From Limnospira platensis (lineage in GTDB: Bacteria; Cyanobacteriota; Cyanobacteriia; Cyanobacteriales; Microcoleaceae): DNA of 15,235 nt. Positions 7,009-13,296 of the stretch are shown in pieces. The stretch's first letter is position 1. The number at the start of each line of letters is the position of its first letter. The notes under the pieces were generated by a model. It worked only from the letters and a program-made list of their open reading frames with translations. It ran no database searches and was not told the DNA's origin. A program made the translations under genes and the position numbers. Where the stretch lies: the NCBI RefSeq assembly GCF_046480435.1, contig NZ_PKGC01000123.1. One strand, 5' to 3'.

Positions 7009-7028
7009 GACTAAAATCATAGACTAAA
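7006..7028. repeat. Paired direct repeats overlapping the -10 element
   Basis: ATAGACTAAA occurs at 7006-7015 and again at 7019-7028, separated by three bases (13-bp period). The first copy overlaps the minus-strand -10 and the second sits directly upstream. This position is typical of a binding site for a dimeric or tandem-binding regulator. No regulator is identified. Confidence 0.45.
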
Positions 7029-7080
7029 TAGATGGGTTTCTGGTGAGGAGTTTAACCTAGGGGAATTGGCTTATATATTA

Positions 7081-8607
7081 CTAAGCACCTACGGACTCTT
7101 TAGCCGCATACATCACTTCTAGGGTAATTTCTTGAAAACCACGATCGCGGGCGAATTTCTCCGTATTCCGCTTGACCTTACCCCGCACAAAACCAGGAAC
7201 CTTATTTAACTCAGCCTGAGCATCTTTAGACCAACTCAAATCAGAATCAGCGGAAATTCCCTTAGTAATCACTTCTTTGGTATCATGACCACCGAAGATT
7301 TCCAACAGGTGATCTTCCATACCCAAGGTAAAAGAATTATACACTAAATCAGCCATCTGATTAGTTCCCTCATAGCCTAAAAATGGCTTATATCCAATGG
7401 GGAAATTTTGGATATGAATAGGCGCAGCAATGACACCACAAGGGATATTTAAACGCTTCCCAACGTGGCGTTCCATTTGGGTGCCAAAAATAGCAGCCGG
7501 TTCAATACTAGCGATCGCATCGGCGATCGCACCATGATCATCACTAACTAAAACCTGATCACAGTATTCGCTAACTTCCTGTTTAAACCAGTCCGCATCA
7601 TACTTACAATAAGTTCCAGCCAAAACTACATGAATCCCCATTTCCCGCGCCAGAATTTTAGTCATAGCCGCCGCATGGGTATTGTCCCCAAACACCACCG
7701 CTTTTTTACCAGTTAAATTCTGACAATCAATCGAACGAGAGAACCAAGCCGCCTGGGAAACATACAGAGTTTGATTATTGATATATTCTTCATAATCAAC
7801 ACTAGCACCCTGAGCATTAATTAACTCTTGAATTTTGCGGATACACCGCGCAGTTTCTACCACCCCCATAGGAGTTATATCAACATAAGGCGTGCCAAAT
7901 TCAGCCTGTAAATATTCAGCCGTCATCATTCCCAATTCCCGATAGGGAACTAAGTTAAACCAAGCGCGAGATAGATTTTTGAGGTTATGAACTGATGCAC
8001 CTTCCGGGATGACCTCATTTACCTCAATTCCCAAATCTGCCATTAACCGTTTTAATTCAGTACAATCATGTTGATTATGGAAACCTAGGGTAGACATTCC
8101 CAGAATATTAACTGAAGGTTGCGCCGTTTTTCTTTCCGGTAAATCCCCTTTTTTTCGGGCTTTTTCAGTATAGAATTGCACAATTTGTTGTAAAGTGCGA
8201 TCGGCCGCCTGCAATTCATTAACCCGATAGTGATTAACATCTGCTAACATCACATCCCCTTGAGCGTCTAACTGAGCGCGTTCTACAAAATTCGCCAAGT
8301 CTTCTTGCAGAATACTAGAGGTACAGGTAGGGGTCAAAACAATTAGATCTGGGGTTTCTTCCCGATCTTTACGAACAATATTATCAACCACTTTTTCCTG
8401 GGAGCCGCGCGCTAAGACGTGGCGATCTACGATACTAGCTGTTACTGGGGTGTAGTCCCTTTCCCGTTCTAACATCGATCGCATTACATTAAAGTAATCA
8501 TCCCCCAAAGGAGCGTGCATAATTGCGTGTACATTCTTAAAAGAACTAGCAATGCGGAGTGTGCCAATATGAGCAGGTCCGGCATACATCCAGTAGGCTA
8601 ATTTCAT
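7081..8607 (-). CDS. chlB: Light-independent protochlorophyllide reductase subunit B
   Basis: ChlB pairs with ChlN to form the nitrogenase-MoFe-like catalytic component of the dark-operative protochlorophyllide reductase. It receives electrons from ChlL and reduces ring D of protochlorophyllide without light. At 508 residues it is the standard cyanobacterial length. MKLAYWMYAGPAHIGTLRIA is the conserved N-terminus. D36 in HAPLGDDYFN is the unusual aspartate ligand of the NB [4Fe-4S] cluster (known from the family). LTPTCTSSILQEDL (91-104), QAAWFSRSIDCQNLTGKKA (about 285-303) and VVFGDNTHAA are also conserved. The C-terminal segment is the small helical domain that helps cap the substrate. GGGAG lies 8 bases before the ATG. 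chlL and chlN are not in view. Confidence 0.97.
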   Translation of the reverse strand: MKLAYWMYAGPAHIGTLRIASSFKNVHAIMHAPLGDDYFNVMRSMLERERDYTPVTASIVDRHVLARGSQEKVVDNIVRKDREETPDLIVLTPTCTSSILQEDLANFVERAQLDAQGDVMLADVNHYRVNELQAADRTLQQIVQFYTEKARKKGDLPERKTAQPSVNILGMSTLGFHNQHDCTELKRLMADLGIEVNEVIPEGASVHNLKNLSRAWFNLVPYRELGMMTAEYLQAEFGTPYVDITPMGVVETARCIRKIQELINAQGASVDYEEYINNQTLYVSQAAWFSRSIDCQNLTGKKAVVFGDNTHAAAMTKILAREMGIHVVLAGTYCKYDADWFKQEVSEYCDQVLVSDDHGAIADAIASIEPAAIFGTQMERHVGKRLNIPCGVIAAPIHIQNFPIGYKPFLGYEGTNQMADLVYNSFTLGMEDHLLEIFGGHDTKEVITKGISADSDLSWSKDAQAELNKVPGFVRGKVKRNTEKFARDRGFQEITLEVMYAAKESVGA

Positions 8608-8927
8608 ACAATTTCTCCCTTAATTTATAATTACTGTTCACGGGTTATGGTGAGAGTCTCAATCTGCCAACTTGCTCGACAGTACCGAGTAAAAACACCT
8701 ATTTTCCTAGACAATACTTATGGACTCTAGTGATTCAGTCTGCCACTTAAATAACCATTTGATCATGGGATGCAATGATTCTTATATTTATTGTTGAGAT
8801 TTGTAAATATTTCGGCAATTCCCTTGACAAAATTACCCAGATTATCCCACAAAAAATAATGGGTAAAATTTCTCATGCTCTATCACCTATATATCCCCCA
8901 TCTGGCTCCCTAACCGTTGCTTTCTGA
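8608..8927 (-). other. 320-bp spacer between the diguanylate cyclase gene and chlB
   Basis: No gene of convincing length is present on either strand. The right part holds the terminator of the cyclase gene (separate entry). The left part must contain the chlB promoter and leader. TATAAA (minus, 8629-8624) is a weak -10 candidate without a matching -35. TTGACA at 8824-8829 on the plus strand has no -10 at the right distance and is ignored. Confidence 0.5.
8829..8866 (-). terminator. Intrinsic terminator downstream of the diguanylate cyclase gene
   Basis: Read on the minus strand, TTACCC-ATTAT (8866-8856) pairs with ATAAT-CT-GGGTAA (8845-8833). This gives an 11-bp stem with a two-base bulge and a ten-base loop, followed by TTTTG. 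It lies about 60 bases after the stop of the cyclase gene and separates it from chlB. Confidence 0.5.
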
Positions 8928-9941
8928 TTAAACTAATTCGCTATAGAAGCTAAAAACCCGATTTCTCCCTAGTTGTTTGGCTTCATAAAGAGCAGCATCA
9001 GCAGCCGCAATTAAAGTTTTAATTGAGGTTAAATAAGTTGGTATTTGACTACTGACACCTAAACTGATAGATACATAGGGAGAGACTTTTGATTGAATAT
9101 GAGGGAGTTGTTTATCCTGGATTGCTAGACGGATTTTTTCAGCGATCGCCTCCGCCGTTTCTAGATCAGTTTCAGGTAACACCACCGCGAACTCTTCCCC
9201 CCCATAACGAGCCACTAAAGCATTAGACTGATCAACATTTTGATTAATAATTTGGGCGACATTTTTTAAGCAATCATCCCCGGCTTGATGTCCATAATAA
9301 TCATTATAGTATTTAAAGTAATCGATATCCAACATAATTAAAGATATGGGAAGTCTGACTCGATAATGTCTCTCCCATTCTACCTGTAGAAAATCATCAA
9401 ATCTCCGACGGTTAGAGATTTGGGTAAGCTGATCAAGATTCACCAACATTTCCAGTTCCAGGTTGGTTTCTTGTAGCTGTGCTTCTGTCTTTTTTAACAG
9501 TTCAATTGAAAATTGGTGAACATATAATTGAGCCATTAGTAATTGTTGAGTATCTAATAATCTAAAATAGCCCTGATTAATCTGTACCACTAAAGGCTCA
9601 TACAGTTCTTCGGTCGAACGCTTTAAGGCTGCACCTGCGGCTTCAGCAATTAAAACATTAGCAGGTAATATTAAAGGTTGAATCCTTAAAAAGCGGTACA
9701 TAGACTGAAGAGGACGAGTCAAAAATAGTTCTCTACCATAGGGACGGCTGAGGGTGCGCCAGAATTGTCGCTGAGAAATTATCCCCACGAAATCATCAAA
9801 ATTATACAGTATAACGCCGGGAAGACTGCCATCATTTTCAAAAATTTTAGCCAGCACATTTCCCGGTTGATTGATATCAGTTCGGATATCATACAGCCTT
9901 AAATCTTGGAGAGTAGATTCTATATGAAGGTGGTCCATCAT
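8928..9941 (-). CDS. GGDEF diguanylate cyclase with N-terminal CBS-like sensory region
   Basis: The C-terminal GGDEF domain (about 165-335, numbered from the in-frame GTG at 9944) makes cyclic di-GMP from two GTP. LDQLTQISNRRRFDD opens the domain. LDIDYFKYYNDYYGHQAGDD (205-224) holds metal-binding D206 and guanine-binding N214. RYGGEEF (246-252) is an intact active site, and SISLGVS and ADAALYEAKQLGRNRV close the fold. The usual allosteric inhibition site (RxxD, five residues before GGEEF) reads Q239...A242, so product inhibition at this site is probably absent. Residues about 15-140 (GVILYNFDDFVGIISQRQFW, EPLVVQINQGYFRLLD) resemble a CBS-pair ligand-binding module. A coiled coil (about 145-165) links the two. 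The start is ambiguous: GTG-ATG-ATG stand in tandem with no ribosome-binding site, and ATG 9941 is chosen. Confidence 0.92.
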   Translation of the reverse strand: MMDHLHIESTLQDLRLYDIRTDINQPGNVLAKIFENDGSLPGVILYNFDDFVGIISQRQFWRTLSRPYGRELFLTRPLQSMYRFLRIQPLILPANVLIAEAAGAALKRSTEELYEPLVVQINQGYFRLLDTQQLLMAQLYVHQFSIELLKKTEAQLQETNLELEMLVNLDQLTQISNRRRFDDFLQVEWERHYRVRLPISLIMLDIDYFKYYNDYYGHQAGDDCLKNVAQIINQNVDQSNALVARYGGEEFAVVLPETDLETAEAIAEKIRLAIQDKQLPHIQSKVSPYVSISLGVSSQIPTYLTSIKTLIAAADAALYEAKQLGRNRVFSFYSELV

Positions 9942-9988
9942 CACAAATTATAAAGGTTAACGATGATTCGCGACCTAATCCATTTAAT

Positions 9989-10273
9989 CTAACGGATAAA
10001 CCTGGGTAAAAACATTTGTACACTCAAAGCCACAGTCAAGATGATAGCGATAATAGCTCCATTCTCGATAGTAAATACACCGAACCAATGTAGCATTCCC
10101 ATAGTGGTTAGTAACTGTCCTAACCAGGGGCTACCTGGACATTGAAAATCCATACCAGTGGCCGAACACTCGAAAATATTAGCCAACGCGATCACCAGAA
10201 TAGCGATCGCCAAAGGAGCAATCATATAAATCAGGGAAACCCCGATCAGAATTACATTGATTTTGATCCACAT
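9989..10273 (-). CDS. Small membrane protein with paired cysteines, unknown function
   Basis: The 94 residues have a hydrophobic segment at about 7-32, an extramembrane loop with C36 and C45 (FECSATGMDFQCPG), a second amphipathic segment (about 51-68) and a third hydrophobic segment (70-89), ending RFIR. The two cysteines flanking a short loop could form a disulphide on the lumen or periplasm side. This layout recalls small bacterial membrane proteins with an N-terminal helix, a Cys-x(8-9)-Cys loop and a WxGxxT-like second helix. That resemblance is from memory. AGAGG lies about 8 bases before the ATG and a TATAAT lies 18 bases upstream, so it is probably expressed alone. Confidence 0.65.
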   Translation of the reverse strand: MWIKINVILIGVSLIYMIAPLAIAILVIALANIFECSATGMDFQCPGSPWLGQLLTTMGMLHWFGVFTIENGAIIAIILTVALSVQMFLPRFIR

Positions 10274-10290
10274 TATTTTGCCTCTTCTCC

Positions 10291-10296
10291 ATTATA
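10291..10296 (-). promoter_or_regulatory. -10 element of the 94-residue membrane protein gene
   Basis: The minus strand carries a perfect TATAAT at 10296-10291, giving a start near 10285 and a leader of about 11 nt that still includes AGAGG. No consensus -35 is found. Confidence 0.45.
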
Positions 10297-10487
10297 TCCC
10301 AAACTACCATCCTACAGTGGCACTGTTACCGCCCCAAATCCCATCCCACTGGAGATGATATGAGTTTTCCCCTATTCGTTGTATGATGATCCTAAGTAGA
10401 TGCAGGTTTTGCCGACTATTTGGCAAACAAACTAAATCATAACCAAATCTGCCACCATCAACCTTCAGGAGTACAGAATAACCCACC

Positions 10488-11096
10488 ATGCAACGGTTTA
10501 GACTCGATCCCTTTCTCTGGATTCATTTGGCCGGATTGGCAACCCTTCCCATATGGCTAGGATTGTGCCTATTGGGATTTGCCGTGGGTTATCCTGTATT
10601 TCCTGTCACCATAGAGTTTTTACTGGTGGCAGTCCTGGGTATAGTTCCAGTGCTATGGATGCAGTGGTTTCGCCCCTTCTATATATATAGCATTTTGGCG
10701 ATCGCCATTAAGCCAGAACAACTCACCACAGAACAACAGCGGATTCTCACAGGTTTTAAAACCCAACGCCATCAGGGTTTTGCCATAATTACCCCCGTTT
10801 TGCTGCTGCCGATTTTGTGGCAATTGTACCGCATTGCACCCCTAGCTACCGATGTCGCCTCCATACTTCCGAATTGGAGGATTTTGGGTTTAGCGATCGC
10901 AGCCATAGCCTTCTGCGGATGTAACCTATTTACCCAAGTGCCGATCAGTGTACTATTAGTATTTTTGACCTCCAAATCACAGCTAAATCAGCGTAATCCC
11001 CTATCACCCGATCAGATTAGCCAAGGATTTACCATAGTTGGCTGGAAAGTCGAGCGCATTTTACCCATCACCCCCAACCCCGAAAAAACGTCATAG
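10488..11096 (+). CDS. Conserved cyanobacterial membrane protein ('low-complexity tail membrane protein' type)
   Basis: This 202-residue protein has hydrophobic segments at about 10-33, 38-58, 96-115 and 131-160. Its opening (FRLDPFLWIHLAGLATLPIW) and the following GIVPVLWMQWFRPFYIYSIL match my recollection of a cyanobacteria-restricted family named for a low-complexity C-terminal tail. Here the tail after residue 165 is short and ends in PITPNPEKTS. IKPEQLTTEQQRIL (74-87) is a cytosolic or lumenal helix between the two membrane pairs. No catalytic motif is seen and the function is unknown. There is no ribosome-binding site close to the ATG; CAGGAG lies about 17 bases upstream. It reads away from the 94-residue gene. 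Confidence 0.75.
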   Translation: MQRFRLDPFLWIHLAGLATLPIWLGLCLLGFAVGYPVFPVTIEFLLVAVLGIVPVLWMQWFRPFYIYSILAIAIKPEQLTTEQQRILTGFKTQRHQGFAIITPVLLLPILWQLYRIAPLATDVASILPNWRILGLAIAAIAFCGCNLFTQVPISVLLVFLTSKSQLNQRNPLSPDQISQGFTIVGWKVERILPITPNPEKTS

Positions 11097-11265
11097 CCTC
11101 ATCACTCAGATGGACCATAACCCAGATCAATTCACCAATTATGCAGAGATTAGCTTAAACTTTTGTAAAATTGTCATTATGATAAGAGATAGGTTCAGCC
11201 TGATATTATGTCTGATCCAGGCCAATCAGGTAGAGCCACCACCACTGTTTAGTTAATGTACCGTC

Positions 11266-11481
11266 ATGGCTCACTCAACCTCAATTTTCTGGAACCCTGA
11301 TGCTGCAATGAACCGCCGGGACTCTCAGATCTGGTCCGATCTCAAACAGGCGATCGCCACCAGTTCAGGGTTCAAGCGTTGGCAGCTCGATCGCAATTCT
11401 CGGGAGAATCTCCAGAATCTCAATCTTGACCAACAGGTACGCATCTATTTACGGGAAACCCTAGAAACCTTAGCCTATTAA
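11266..11481 (+). CDS. Small conserved-looking hypothetical protein upstream of kaiA
   Basis: A 71-residue soluble protein ends RIYLRETLETLAY. The central part (SDLKQAIATSSGFKRWQLDR) and the C-terminal LDQQVRIYLRETLETLAY look like genuine amphipathic helices. I recall similar endings in small cyanobacterial hypothetical proteins, without a function. It contains a HIP1 site. Neither the ATG at 11266 nor the in-frame ATG at 11308 (57-residue version) has a good ribosome-binding site. It shares the strand with kaiABC and ends 164 bp before the first kaiA ATG, so co-transcription is possible. A short imperfect hairpin (GTGTA...TACAC, 11520-11538) lies between them. Confidence 0.55.
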   Translation: MAHSTSIFWNPDAAMNRRDSQIWSDLKQAIATSSGFKRWQLDRNSRENLQNLNLDQQVRIYLRETLETLAY

Positions 11482-11645
11482 TCAAGTATCATCAACCTCA
11501 AAACACCAGTAAACCCTAGTGTAAGCGATCGGCCTACACCAACCAGAATCAATAATCAAAGGAGTAAGAGCTTCTGATTGAACAGGAACCAGAAAAGCCA
11601 GCCGCAGTACCGAGCCACCTTTGGAGTCTGCAACTGTCAATATGT

Positions 11646-12503
11646 ATGTTGATCCCATCGATGGAGTTATCTCAGTCGGTGTCCTCCTATTTGCCAAAAG
11701 AACACTACATAATTATTCAACCCGACTCCCCAGAGGAATTTATAGAATATGTAACAGAACATAAACACCAACTTGACTGTCTCATTCTGGAGTGGTCGCC
11801 TCAGTGGCAGGGTTTAGTTAATAAACTCCAGCAAAACTTAGTTTCCATCCCCACCTTAATCATTATATCTGATGAGCAGTCCCCTGTAGTCCAGCCTAGC
11901 CTAACTGAACCCTCCGAGAATTACATACTTTCCTCAACAGAAGTCCAGTTAAAAGGTCAACAAATTCATCTAATTCAAGGATATATTGATAAAGCCATTA
12001 GCCAATTTATTACCCATGCTGTCACCACTCGTCTGACCGATGAATCATCCTCTGTAGATACCCCCACAGAGTTAACTAATTTCATTGTTCGCCAGCAGCG
12101 AAGACTCATGGACAAATTACATGAGCGACTAGGATATCTAGGTGTGTATTATAAGAGAAATCCTAAAAATTTTCTGAGAAACCTGTCCAAAGCAGATCGT
12201 CAGAAGCTGTTGGAACAGCTTAAATCTCAGTATCGCCAAATTGTTTTAAGCTATTTTGCCAACGATAAAAATTTGAATAATAAAATTGACGAATACGTTA
12301 ACATGGCATTTTTTGGGGATATTCCAGTGACTCGCATTGTTGAGATTCACATGGATTTGATGGATAATTTTTCCAAACAACTCAAACTTGAGGGACGTAG
12401 TGAAGATGTTTTACTGGACTACAGACTTACCCTGATTGACACTTTAGCTCATTTATGCGAAATGTATCGTCGTTCCATACCCCGTGAGTCATGGGGAGAA
12501 TGA
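11646..12503 (+). CDS. kaiA: Circadian clock protein KaiA
   Basis: KaiA stimulates KaiC autophosphorylation by binding the KaiC C-terminal tail and is sequestered by KaiB at night. From the first ATG the protein has 285 residues. The C-terminal KaiC-binding four-helix domain (about 150-281) is strongly conserved: LHERLGYLGVYYKRNP (158-173), SYFANDKNLNNKIDEYVNMAFF (202-223), TRIVEIHMDLMD and EGRSEDVLLDYRLTLIDTLAHLC. The N-terminal pseudo-receiver domain (1-125) is divergent but keeps HQLDCLILEW (41-50). The frame stays open upstream to a stop at 11565-11567. The codons just before the ATG encode SIC, which aligns with AIC in the first strand of Synechococcus KaiA, so the real start is probably upstream. 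No ATG, GTG or TTG is available there. CTG at 11634 has GGAG seven bases before it. Confidence 0.95.
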   Translation: MLIPSMELSQSVSSYLPKEHYIIIQPDSPEEFIEYVTEHKHQLDCLILEWSPQWQGLVNKLQQNLVSIPTLIIISDEQSPVVQPSLTEPSENYILSSTEVQLKGQQIHLIQGYIDKAISQFITHAVTTRLTDESSSVDTPTELTNFIVRQQRRLMDKLHERLGYLGVYYKRNPKNFLRNLSKADRQKLLEQLKSQYRQIVLSYFANDKNLNNKIDEYVNMAFFGDIPVTRIVEIHMDLMDNFSKQLKLEGRSEDVLLDYRLTLIDTLAHLCEMYRRSIPRESWGE

Positions 12504-12588
12504 CCAGATAAAATCCCTGTCAATTTCATCATCGGTCTAATGTCAAAAAAATTTCTGTTACTCCCCCAAATTTTCATCTGATATCGGT

Positions 12589-12598
12589 AGATATATCT
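12589..12598. repeat. Palindrome directly before the kaiB start
   Basis: AGATATATCT is a perfect 10-bp palindrome ending one base before the ATG at 12599, in the place of the ribosome-binding site. GATATC lies nine bases further upstream. It may be chance in an A/T-rich gap. If functional it could be an operator or a translation-limiting element. Confidence 0.3.
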
Positions 12599-12913
12599 AT
12601 GACTCCTCTGAAGAAAACTTATGTTCTTAAACTCTACGTCGCTGGGAATACCCCTAACTCAGTTAGAGCCCTCAAAACCCTTAAAGATATCTTGGAACAA
12701 GAGTTTCAAGGGGTTTATGCTCTCAAAGTTATCGATGTTCTCAAAAATCCTCAACTAGCCGAAGAGGATAAGATTTTGGCAACACCGACTTTATCGAAAA
12801 TTCTGCCACCACCAGTGAGGAAAATTATTGGCGACCTCTCCGATCGCGAAAAAGTGTTGATTGGATTAGATTTACTCTATGAAGAATTAGAAGACGACGA
12901 TTATAACTTCTAG
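12599..12913 (+). CDS. kaiB: Circadian clock protein KaiB
   Basis: KaiB is a thioredoxin-like metamorphic protein. It switches from a tetrameric ground state to a fold that binds the KaiC CI ring, captures KaiA and signals to SasA and CikA. The 104 residues are nearly identical to characterised KaiB: KLYVAGNTPNSVRALKTL (11-28), EFQGVYALKVIDVLKNPQLA (35-54), EEDKILATPTL (55-65), the proline run ILPPPVR (68-74) and IIGDLSDREKVLIGLDLLY (76-94). G89 and D91, where substitutions are known to favour the fold-switched state, are both present. The acidic C-terminus (EELEDDDYNF) is typical. The gene is 95 bp downstream of kaiA with no evident Shine-Dalgarno sequence and a palindrome against the start. 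A hairpin follows the stop. Confidence 0.98.
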   Translation: MTPLKKTYVLKLYVAGNTPNSVRALKTLKDILEQEFQGVYALKVIDVLKNPQLAEEDKILATPTLSKILPPPVRKIIGDLSDREKVLIGLDLLYEELEDDDYNF

Positions 12914-12944
12914 GTCAGCCATCAACCCGAATTGGCTACCGTTG

Positions 12945-12969
12945 CTCCCCTAACTTTCAGCTAGGGGAG
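12945..12969 (+). terminator. Stable hairpin downstream of kaiB
   Basis: CTCCCCTA (12945-12952) pairs perfectly with TAGGGGAG (12962-12969) around a nine-base loop, 31 bases after the kaiB stop. ACCCTTTG follows, so there is no proper T-run. It may be an attenuator, an mRNA 3'-end stabiliser or a processing site rather than a strong terminator. The right arm contains GGGGAG, which could double as a ribosome-binding site for the TTG at 12975. Confidence 0.4.
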
Positions 12970-12974
12970 ACCCT

Positions 12975-13157
12975 TTGCTATCCTGTGGCTGTTCAGGTCT
13001 CTGTGGGAAGATCCCTGCCTCTCCAACTGCTCCGGCTATCCACCGAGAAGTTCCAGGTGATCATATTCCCACTAATGCAGCTCAGATTATGATAAATAAC
13101 AGTTATAGCAACCCACAGGCTCAATGCAACCGGGAACAAAAAATAGCCAATTTTTGA
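12975..13157 (+). CDS. Possible 60-residue ORF in the kaiB-kaiC spacer
   Basis: A frame of 60 codons opens with TTG, five bases after GGGGAG (12964-12969), and ends with TGA. The product would be Cys-rich at its start (LSCGCSGLCGK) with a Pro/Ala segment (PASPTAPAIHREVPGD) and a polar Asn/Gln-rich tail. I recognise no family. The ribosome-binding site would be locked in the preceding hairpin. With a rare start codon and no homology, chance remains the leading explanation. Confidence 0.2.
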   Translation: MLSCGCSGLCGKIPASPTAPAIHREVPGDHIPTNAAQIMINNSYSNPQAQCNREQKIANF

Positions 13158-13296
13158 TATCTACCTTGTGGTTATTCTCGATTCCCTTAATGCAGTACAA
13201 TACCAAAGCCTAGATCTATATAACCCAATTTTCAGAGATCCCGTTCATGGGGACATATAGAATACTCAGATTACAACGTTTTTCAAATCAATAATT

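Larger units (their letters stand above)
12914..13296 (+). other. 383-bp spacer between kaiB and kaiC
   Basis: kaiB and kaiC are usually separated by a short gap and co-transcribed (known from Synechococcus). Here the gap is 383 bp. It holds a perfect hairpin just after kaiB, a possible 60-codon ORF, and an A/T-richer 3' half that may carry a separate kaiC promoter. TACAAT (13196-13201) and TATATA (13217-13222) are -10 candidates, neither with a good -35. Nothing resembling an insertion sequence end was recognised. Confidence 0.5.

Noticed and set aside
8824..8829. TTGACA in the chlB-cyclase spacer as a plus-strand -35
   Set aside because: No -10 hexamer lies 16-18 bp downstream and no plus-strand gene follows.
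10304..10489. 61-codon minus-strand frame (begins MVGYSVLLKVDGGRFG)
   Set aside because: Its start overlaps the start of the divergent 202-residue gene and it has no ribosome-binding site. The composition is protein-like, so it is a borderline case, but nothing else supports it.
11520..11538. GTGTA...TACAC hairpin between the 71-residue gene and kaiA as a terminator
   Set aside because: The stem is short and mismatched with no T-run on either side, so it is mentioned only as context.
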